DNA of 64,000 nucleotides from Anaerolineae bacterium UTCFX1 (GTDB lineage Bacteria > Chloroflexota > Anaerolineae > Anaerolineales > Villigracilaceae), in the NCBI GenBank assembly GCA_002050275.1, contig MWTB01000018.1, positions 1 through 64,000 of the forward strand, read 5' to 3'. A program made the translations under genes and the position numbers. Below the pieces are notes generated by a model. It did not search any database, was not told the origin of the DNA, and saw nothing but the letters and a program-made list of their open reading frames with translations. Below, piece by piece: positions 58,227-64,000 of the stretch. Position 1 is the first letter of the stretch. Every line of letters begins with the position of its first letter.

Positions 58227-59600
58227 ATGTCTGAACAAACTCGTTTCAATTTAGCGCAAGCCGACCTACCCAAATTTTGGTACAACATTAATGCCGACAG
58301 CCCTATCACACCTGCACCGGTGTTGCATCCTGGCACGCTTGAGTCTGTTACGCCCGACTTCTTGTCTGTGCTGTTCCCGATGGATTTAATTCTACAGGAG
58401 ATCAGCGCCGAACGGTATATCGAAATTCCGCAAGAAGTGCGCGAGATCTACAAGTTGTGGAGACCGACGCCGCTCATCCGCGCCGCGCGGCTGGAGAAAG
58501 CGCTGGGTACGTCTGCGCACATTTACTACAAATATGAAGGCTCTTCGCCGGTCGGCAGCCATAAGCCGAACACGGCTGTTGCGCAAGCCTTCTACAATAA
58601 GAGCGCCGGCGTGCGCGCCATGACCACTGAAACTGGCGCGGGGCAGTGGGGCACGTCGCTGGCGATGGCGTGCAATTACTTTGGGCTCGACCTAGAAGTG
58701 TATATGGTCAAAGTTTCATATAACCAGAAGCCCTATCGCCGTATCTTCATGGAGACCTTTGGCGCGCAAGTGTACGCCAGCCCGACCGATCAAACTAATT
58801 ATGGGCGCGCGCTGTTAGAGACAGATCCCCAGAATCCCGGTTCGCTCGGCATCGCCATTTCGGAAGCGGTCGAAGCCGCCGCGTCGTCCAATGGGAAGAA
58901 GAAGTATGGTCTCGGCTCGGTGTTGAATCATGTCTTACTGCATCAAACGGTTATCGGAGAGGAATCGCTCAAGCAGATGGATCTTGCGGGAGAATATCCT
59001 GACGTGGTTATCGGTTGCGCGGGCGGCGGCTCAAACTTCGCGGGAATCGCGTTCCCCTTCTTGCGCGAGAACCTCAAGGATGGACAGCGCACGCGTCTAT
59101 TGGCGGTTGAACCGACAGCGACTCCTTCGTTAACAAAAGGCGTCTACGCTTTTGATTACGGCGACACCGCGCAAATGGCGCCGATCGTTAAGATGCATAC
59201 GCTCGGGCATACCTTCATGCCGCCTGAGATTCACGCGGGCGGATTGCGCTATCATGGTATGGCTCCCACTCTTTCCGCGTTATATGACGCTGGTTTAGTC
59301 GAGGCGAAAGCGGTCAAGCAGCGCGCCGCCTTTGAAGCGGCAATTCAATTCGCTAAAACGGAGGGCATCATCCCTGCGCCGGAGAGTGCGCACGCTATCC
59401 GCGCCGCGATTGATGAGGCGTTGGATGCGAAAGAAAAAGGCGAGAAGCGCGTCATTCTTTTCAATTTGTCGGGACATGGGCATTTCGATATGATCGCTTA
59501 CGAGAAGTATCTGCGCGATGAGTTAGTGGATTACGAGTATCCTGCCGCCGCAGTAGAAGAGGCTATGCAACACCTGCCGCAGGTTACGGCGTTTGCCTAA
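58227..59600 (+). CDS. trpB: Tryptophan synthase beta chain, TrpB2 type
   Basis: The 457-residue PLP enzyme joins indole and serine. It is longer than TrpB1 and matches the TrpB2 branch: R-P-T-P-L-I-R-A-A-R-L, the PLP lysine in V-G-S-H-K-P-N-T-A-V, E-T-G-A-G-Q-W-G-T-S, G-C-A-G-G-G-S-N-F-A-G and L-S-G-H-G-H-F-D. AGGAG precedes ATG 58227. There is no trpA next to it; TrpB2 enzymes are often stand-alone and may salvage indole. The upstream T-box with a UGG specifier independently supports the tryptophan assignment. Confidence 0.93.
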   Translation: MSEQTRFNLAQADLPKFWYNINADSPITPAPVLHPGTLESVTPDFLSVLFPMDLILQEISAERYIEIPQEVREIYKLWRPTPLIRAARLEKALGTSAHIYYKYEGSSPVGSHKPNTAVAQAFYNKSAGVRAMTTETGAGQWGTSLAMACNYFGLDLEVYMVKVSYNQKPYRRIFMETFGAQVYASPTDQTNYGRALLETDPQNPGSLGIAISEAVEAAASSNGKKKYGLGSVLNHVLLHQTVIGEESLKQMDLAGEYPDVVIGCAGGGSNFAGIAFPFLRENLKDGQRTRLLAVEPTATPSLTKGVYAFDYGDTAQMAPIVKMHTLGHTFMPPEIHAGGLRYHGMAPTLSALYDAGLVEAKAVKQRAAFEAAIQFAKTEGIIPAPESAHAIRAAIDEALDAKEKGEKRVILFNLSGHGHFDMIAYEKYLRDELVDYEYPAAAVEEAMQHLPQVTAFA

Positions 59601-59614
59601 CGAGCTTTGATTTT

Positions 59615-59660
59615 GCAAAAGCGGCACGAGAACTCTCGTGCCGCTTTTGCATTTATCTAT
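59615..59660 (+). terminator. Intrinsic terminator of trpB
   Basis: A perfect 18-bp stem (59615-59632 with 59635-59652) with a two-base loop, followed by TTTATCTATTTTT. It lies between the convergent trpB and zwf genes. Confidence 0.9.
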
Positions 59661-59697
59661 TTTTCGCCCGACTCGGGGTAAACGTTCAATCTTGGCG

Positions 59698-61104
59698 CTA
59701 CAAAGATGGGTTGTGCCAGCCGCTGCCTTTGGCAATAAGTGCGTTCGCTTCTTCAGGACCCCAGCCGCCTCGTTTATAGGGAAGTGCGCGCGGATGTTTC
59801 TTAAGCGCAGGCTCTACGACTGCCCAAGCCGCTTCCGTTGCATCTTCACGCGAAAAGAGTGTGCGGTCGCCGGAGATGGCGTCTCCCAACAAACGCTCGT
59901 ACGGCGATTGTTCGCCCGGCTCCTCTTCGATGACGAAGAGTTCTTTTTGGTCGCCGATAAACTTTTTGCCTTTTGCTTTAATGCGCGCCGCCAACCCGAT
60001 GGCGGAGTGCGGAGCAAGCTGAAAGCGCAGATAATTAGACCCTTCGCTAGCTTGCGGAGAATCGTCAAAGAGTTTTTGCGGAGGCGGTTTTAATTCGACC
60101 ACTACCTCGTTGACGCTTTCGGCAAGATATTTACCCGAACGCAGATACCACGGAACGCCTTCCCAGCGCCACGAGTCGATGAAGAGACGCAGGGCGCAAA
60201 ATGTTTCCACGTCAGAATCTTTCGCCACGCCGGTTTCATTTCGATAGCCCTCATATTGTCCCCGGATCAGATCGGCAGGAGCGAGCGGACGCATGGCGCG
60301 AAAGACTTTAACTTTTTCAGTCTGCACGGCGTCGGGGTTTTGATCCGTCGGCGGTTCCATTGCCAGCAGCGCCACAATTTGGAAGAGATGATTCTCGATT
60401 ACGTCGCGCAGGCAGCCGACGGTCTCATAGAAAGCGCCGCGCGTCTTCACGCCGAAATTTTCAGCCAAGGTAATTTGCACGCTGGAAATGTAATTTCGAT
60501 TCCAGATGGGCTCCAAAAACGAGTTGGCGAAGCGAAAATAGAGGATGTTCATGATCGCTTCCTTGCCGAGATAGTGATCAATGCGGAAGATCGCGTCTTC
60601 TGGGAAGACCGAATGCGCGACGCGGTTGAGTTCTTGCGCTGAGGCAAGGTCGCGCCCGAACGGCTTTTCGACAATAACGCGCGCGCCTTTGGCAAGACCG
60701 GCGGTTCCTAGTCCTTGGATAACATTTTCAAAGAGCGACGGCGGAATGGCGAGATAATGCGCCGGGCGTTGAGCGCCGCCTAGCGCTTCTTTGATGGATG
60801 AGAAAGTCTCCTGCCGGTTATAGTCTCCGCTGACATAGCGCAACAGCGAGAGGAGTTTGTCGAAGGCTTGCCGATCGTCAATTCCGCCTTCGTGCTGCAA
60901 ACTGTCTGTGATGCGCGCGCGCAGCTGTTCCAACGTCCACTTCTCTAACGCGACGCCGACGATGGGAATGGTCAGCGCGCTGCGTTTGACCAACGCATAC
61001 AAAGCGGGGATGATCATTTTGTAGGCGAGATCGCCGGTGACGCCAAAGAGCGCCAGCGCGTCAGAGCGGACTGTCTGTCTGTTGTCAATTTCCATAGTAT
61101 TCAT
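59698..61104 (-). CDS. zwf: Glucose-6-phosphate 1-dehydrogenase
   Basis: The 468-residue enzyme of the oxidative pentose phosphate pathway has the NADP loop F-G-V-T-G-D-L-A and the substrate signature R-I-D-H-Y-L-G-K-E with the catalytic His. [10 protein letters not shown] and G-G-W-G-P-E-E-A near the C-terminus match the family. ATG 61104 is used because a TATAAT box ends eight bases upstream; 61095 is an alternative ATG. It lies 20 bases after the HAD gene on the same strand. Confidence 0.94.
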   Translation of the reverse strand: MNTMEIDNRQTVRSDALALFGVTGDLAYKMIIPALYALVKRSALTIPIVGVALEKWTLEQLRARITDSLQHEGGIDDRQAFDKLLSLLRYVSGDYNRQETFSSIKEALGGAQRPAHYLAIPPSLFENVIQGLGTAGLAKGARVIVEKPFGRDLASAQELNRVAHSVFPEDAIFRIDHYLGKEAIMNILYFRFANSFLEPIWNRNYISSVQITLAENFGVKTRGAFYETVGCLRDVIENHLFQIVALLAMEPPTDQNPDAVQTEKVKVFRAMRPLAPADLIRGQYEGYRNETGVAKDSDVETFCALRLFIDSWRWEGVPWYLRSGKYLAESVNEVVVELKPPPQKLFDDSPQASEGSNYLRFQLAPHSAIGLAARIKAKGKKFIGDQKELFVIEEEPGEQSPYERLLGDAISGDRTLFSREDATEAAWAVVEPALKKHPRALPYKRGGWGPEEANALIAKGSGWHNPSL

Positions 61105-61111
61105 GGTCTTT

Positions 61112-61117
61112 ATTATA
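61112..61117 (-). promoter_or_regulatory. -10 box seven bases before zwf (leaderless start)
   Basis: TATAAT on the minus strand, then seven bases, then ATG 61104; no Shine-Dalgarno sequence. The same geometry is seen at 11781 and 29891. Confidence 0.5.
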
Positions 61118-61124
61118 CTCACCG

Positions 61125-61751
61125 TCAATAAGGCAGCGAGAGTCCGAACGCCTCCAGCGTTTTTCGCGTCGTTTTATACTCTTTGTGGACGATGCCGCGA
61201 ATTCCCAACCCTTGGGCGACTTCGACGAACAACGAACGGTCGTCAACATACATGACCTGTTCCGGGCTTGCCTGCGCAATATCCAGCGCCATGCGGTAGA
61301 TGTCGGCGTCGGGCTTGCGAAGATGGACATACGAGGAGGAAACGAAGAAATCTATGAACGCGCTTAACTGAAATTCCCGCACACGGTATGCGTTGAGTTC
61401 GCGCCCTTCGTTACTGACGACAGCGACACGAAGGCGATATTGTTCTTTGAGACTTTTCATCAATTTGATCATGTCTGGAAATGGCTGCGATTGCGCGTAC
61501 ATGAAGCTTTTAAACTCTTCGCGTGAGAAGGAACGTTTTTCGTAAAAGACTACCCGATTCAAGTAGTCGTCCAAACTAAGTTTGCCCTCTTCGTAAGTAT
61601 CGAAGGTCAGGTGATGGCGTTCGTCCATCTCGGCGTAATCCAAGTGAAATTTGTCGGCTGCGCGAACTCGCGCATCGCGATCCCATCCGTTCGTTAGTAG
61701 AACGCCGCCGATATCCAGAAATAGAGTTGTAATGGGGGAAAGAGCGGTCAT
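61125..61751 (-). CDS. HAD-superfamily hydrolase
   Basis: The 208-residue protein has motif I in F-L-D-I-G-G-V-L-L (the second Asp of the usual D-x-D is replaced by Gly, as in some epoxide-hydrolase-like HAD proteins). It has motif II in V-V-S-N-E-G, motif III in R-K-P-D and motif IV in Y-V-D-D-R. A helical cap spans about residues 20-85. The substrate is unknown. AAGGAT is the ribosome site. Confidence 0.82.
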   Translation of the reverse strand: MTALSPITTLFLDIGGVLLTNGWDRDARVRAADKFHLDYAEMDERHHLTFDTYEEGKLSLDDYLNRVVFYEKRSFSREEFKSFMYAQSQPFPDMIKLMKSLKEQYRLRVAVVSNEGRELNAYRVREFQLSAFIDFFVSSSYVHLRKPDADIYRMALDIAQASPEQVMYVDDRSLFVEVAQGLGIRGIVHKEYKTTRKTLEAFGLSLPY

Positions 61752-62212
61752 GGTGCGATCCTTTTACAGTTGATATTCTTTCCGTTTGTTTTTTGCGCTT
61801 CGTGTGTAGAGGAAATAGAACAGAGCGGAAGAGAATACAGCGCCGCTAAAGCACGGCTGGTTGATTTGCGTATTGTAATCCCTGATAAATAAAATACGAG
61901 TACGAATTAAGTGACTCTCTGAAAATTTCGGTGATTAAACCTTTTCGGACACGGATTTCACGGTTTAACACAGACAAAACACAGTTTTTTAAAGTCCTTC
62001 CGCGAGATTCAGCGCGCCGAATCGCGGAAGGTCCTAAAACCTAATTAAGTTTTGAGGGTCCTAGTCAGATTACAATGACGTGAGCGAGAATAATTTTGAG
62101 GCGGTCGAGAATTCGGATAAAATGAGCGCTGGCGGGATTACGAATAAAATCCTAAATAACCAGCGTAGATCGTATTGAGAATCGGGTTTCGCAACGGGCC
62201 GATTCATTTTGA
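61752..62212. other. Gene-free stretch with decayed repeat and a hairpin
   Basis: No convincing gene is present in these 461 bases. CCTTCCGCGA (61996-62005) and TCGCGGAAGG (62022-62031) form a perfect 10-bp hairpin. The preceding 80 bases (CGGACACGGATTTCACGG, AACACAGAC...) resemble a decayed copy of an intergenic repeat. A 70-codon minus-strand frame overlapping the end was not accepted. Confidence 0.5.
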
Positions 62213-63070
62213 TTAGCGTTTCCACATTTCGATGCGGCGGAACGATTCGATATATCCCATCTTGTAAAAACCGGGCAAGCAAGGATCGTTTTTTGAAATG
62301 TTTTCAATCTGTGCATCGAGATTCGAATGCATATGGTGCAGATGTAAGAGTAGAGAGTATGTTACGTCCGCCGGAGCGCCGCGTTCGGCTTTGCAGGCAA
62401 ACCGCGTGAGCGTGAATTTCCGACGCTGGTATACAAGCCAGCCGGAACTTCTGTCAGATAAGGTCAGGCGCAGTCCTGAAACGTCTTCCGCGTTCTGGAA
62501 TGATTCGCATTGATTAGTCCAGGGTTGAGCGCCGCCCTCTTGGCAGACCAGATCAAGAGATTCGATTCGATCTAGGCGCTTCCATTCCATTGTCGCAGGC
62601 ATTGGCGAATTTCCCGTTGGCGGTCGGCGAAGAATCAATAGTTCGTTATTCTCGCGAAAACCCAATTTAAGGAACAATTGGTAGGCGGATAAGTTGTTCT
62701 TGATTACCTCTAACATGACAAGCGGAATTTCCAGCCGGGTGGAATTTTCTAGTAGACCAGTCATCAGCGCTTCGCCAGCCCCATGTCGTCGCGAAGTAGG
62801 AACGACCCCAAGTCTTGTGATCCAAGCGCGCTTCTCACGAATTCCGAGCATCGCCACGCCTAAGAGCGCGCCATTCTGATCGGTTGCAACCAAAGAATGA
62901 GTTAAATTAACGTCATAGGTATGGATGTATTCTTCAAGACGCGCCTTTGTCATAGGCATCGGCACAATATAATCTACGCGGGTTTGGTTATATATAGCCG
63001 TGAGCTCGTCCAGGGACATTTGGCTCGCGGGGATTAACTTTACCCCGCTTGTTATTGTAGTGAGCGACAT
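62213..63070 (-). CDS. GNAT-family N-acetyltransferase
   Basis: The 285-residue protein has an N-terminal GNAT domain (about 1-155) with the acetyl-CoA motif R-L-G-V-V-P-T-S-R-R-H-G-A-G-E-A-L and the later N-N-L-S-A-Y-Q-L-F-L-K-L-G-F. The C-terminal 130 residues form a second, diverged GNAT-like half without a clear CoA loop (G-F-Y-K-M-G-Y near the end). The acceptor is unknown. It lies 12 bases after a response regulator gene on the same strand. Confidence 0.85.
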   Translation of the reverse strand: MSLTTITSGVKLIPASQMSLDELTAIYNQTRVDYIVPMPMTKARLEEYIHTYDVNLTHSLVATDQNGALLGVAMLGIREKRAWITRLGVVPTSRRHGAGEALMTGLLENSTRLEIPLVMLEVIKNNLSAYQLFLKLGFRENNELLILRRPPTGNSPMPATMEWKRLDRIESLDLVCQEGGAQPWTNQCESFQNAEDVSGLRLTLSDRSSGWLVYQRRKFTLTRFACKAERGAPADVTYSLLLHLHHMHSNLDAQIENISKNDPCLPGFYKMGYIESFRRIEMWKR

Positions 63071-63082
63071 ATGGCCTCGCCT

Positions 63083-63448
63083 CTATTTTATAAATGAGGA
63101 GATCTGAGCGACAAATTCAACCACTGAAGTAATCGGTTTGGCGATATAACCATCGCAACGATAACTTTGAATTAATAGTTGCGCAGTTTCTTTGGGCCAA
63201 GCGGTGAACGCCACAATAGGAGTATGCAGAGTCTGCGGATTGGCGCGCAACCAGCCCGCCAGCGTGAGACCATCGTGATCTGGCAAGCCTAAATCCAATA
63301 AAATAAGAGCAGGCTCGTGATCTAGCGCCATCTGCAAGCCCGTTTCCGCATCGGCGGCATGAATCACTTCGTATCCGCTGGAGGATAGAATTCTGCCAGC
63401 CAGTTCGGCGTTATCGGGGATATCTTCGATTATTAGAATCTTCGCCAT
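63083..63448 (-). CDS. Single-domain response regulator (CheY-like)
   Basis: The 121-residue receiver has the acidic pocket I-I-E-D-I, phospho-Asp in L-I-L-L-D-L-G-L-P-D-H-D-G, Thr in V-A-F-T-A and Lys in I-A-K-P-I. There is no output domain. It probably passes a phosphate or signal on within the neighbouring group of regulators. Confidence 0.92.
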   Translation of the reverse strand: MAKILIIEDIPDNAELAGRILSSSGYEVIHAADAETGLQMALDHEPALILLDLGLPDHDGLTLAGWLRANPQTLHTPIVAFTAWPKETAQLLIQSYRCDGYIAKPITSVVEFVAQISSFIK

Positions 63449-63561
63449 ATAACACTCTCAACTTGATTTTGAAAAAACGTTAAAGTCTGTGTGTCAACTC
63501 TTTTAGGTGTTATTCTGAAGAGCGAAACAATATGCGACCCTCAATCTTAACGGTCGCGCTT

Positions 63562-63948
63562 TTACGAAGGAGCGGGTAAAAATGCCTCGACCCTTGCCCA
63601 GAGTTCGCGAATATTGATCGGCTTGGACATATATACGTCGCATCCGGCTTCCAACGCCTTTTCGGCGTCGCCTTTCAGCGCATTGGCTGTGATGGCGATG
63701 ATCGGCGTATGAGCCAGCCGCGTTTTTTTGCTGGCGCGCAGGCGGCGGGCAACTTCGTAACCGTCAATATCGGGAAGGTTGATATCCAACAGGATCAAGT
63801 CTACGTCTTCCGTTTCCGCTATCGCGACGCCGTTTATGCCGGTAGGCGAATCCAACAATTTGTACCCGCGCGATTCTAATGCGCGTTTGACGAGCATAGT
63901 ATTGTCTGGGTTGTCCTCCACATAGAGAATAGTGCGCGTTTGTATCAC
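63562..63948 (-). CDS. Single-domain response regulator (CheY-like)
   Basis: The 128-residue receiver has Y-V-E-D-N-P-D-N, phospho-Asp in L-I-L-L-D-I-N-L-P-D-I-D-G-Y-E-V, I-T-A-N-A and Y-M-S-K-P-I. This matches stand-alone receivers such as those linked to hybrid kinases (DivK-like style). GAGG lies upstream. An open frame ending 11 bases before it on the same strand may be its operon partner. Confidence 0.92.
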   Translation of the reverse strand: MIQTRTILYVEDNPDNTMLVKRALESRGYKLLDSPTGINGVAIAETEDVDLILLDINLPDIDGYEVARRLRASKKTRLAHTPIIAITANALKGDAEKALEAGCDVYMSKPINIRELWARVEAFLPAPS

Positions 63949-63958
63949 GATCTCGTCC

Positions 63959-64000
63959 TCATACTTTCTTCTGAATTGACTCTTCCACCATTTTTAAAAG
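63959..64000 (-). CDS. Possible C-terminus of an upstream minus-strand gene (cut by window edge)
   Basis: The frame L-L-K-M-V-E-E-S-I-Q-K-K-V then TGA (63961-63959) is open to the window edge. It ends 11 bases before the response regulator start, as expected for an operon, perhaps a kinase or receiver gene. Only 13 residues are visible. Confidence 0.3.
   Translation of the reverse strand, partial: LLKMVEESIQKKV

Noticed and set aside
62070..62282. Minus-strand 70-codon frame overlapping the end of the GNAT gene
   Set aside because: It overlaps the GNAT gene in another frame, has no ribosome site and no recognisable features.

Overview
The window reads as chromosomal DNA of a bacterium of the phylum Chloroflexota, most likely class Anaerolineae. 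This is an inference from three things: the division and cell-wall (dcw) cluster order, the protein style, and the dense sprinkling of small palindromic intergenic repeats. No rRNA, tRNA or CRISPR array was seen. All calls were made by reading the sequence, with no database search.

Layout. (1) Positions 1-9617: a surface-glycan / nonulosonic-acid-like sugar locus (methyltransferase fragment, PseB-type dehydratase, RmlD-like reductase, NeuB/PseI-type synthase, GT4 glycosyltransferase, AAC(3)-fold acetyltransferase, DUF4910 protein). It is peppered with palindromic repeats that carry small passenger genes: an intact four-helix-bundle gene, a decayed second copy of it, and a GIY-YIG nuclease gene. 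(2) 9786-17519: dnaK, an anchored C39-like peptidase with a helical-repeat tail, sbcD, an MFS permease and a large membrane protein. (3) 17579-27175: the yebC-ruvC-GxxExxY-ruvA locus, flanked on both sides by divergently oriented copies of an unfamiliar module. Each copy has a LuxR-type response regulator, a secreted protein, a small secreted protein whose start is coupled to the preceding stop, and a lipoprotein. The right-hand regulator lacks the phospho-acceptor Asp, and its promoter has a run of ten G filling a 17-bp spacer between TTGACA and TATACA, the architecture of a phase-variable promoter. This is the most interesting part of the window.

(4) 27213-46062: an RlmI-like methyltransferase, then a compact dcw cluster mraZ-rsmH-ftsL-ftsI-murF-mraY-murD-ftsW-murG-(CvpA-like)-murC-(two small ORFs)-murB-ddl-ftsQ-ftsA-ftsZ. 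A consensus promoter and three 10-bp-spaced TGGTA boxes that look like a MraZ operator precede mraZ. murE is absent. (5) 46270-53154: a REC plus degenerate GGDEF protein, the AzlCD exporter, a MoxR/DUF58/VWA/VWA operon and a membrane-anchored HtrA-like protease. (6) 53219-64000: galactokinase, an FAD oxidoreductase, an aminotransferase, thiol peroxidase, a T-box riboswitch with a UGG (Trp) specifier in front of a TrpB2-type tryptophan synthase, glucose-6-phosphate dehydrogenase, a HAD hydrolase, a GNAT protein and two single-domain response regulators.

Themes. Several promoters put the -10 box only 6-7 bp before the ATG, which predicts leaderless mRNAs. Intergenic repeat sequence has also entered reading frames in frame (glycosyltransferase, sbcD, RlmI-like methyltransferase).
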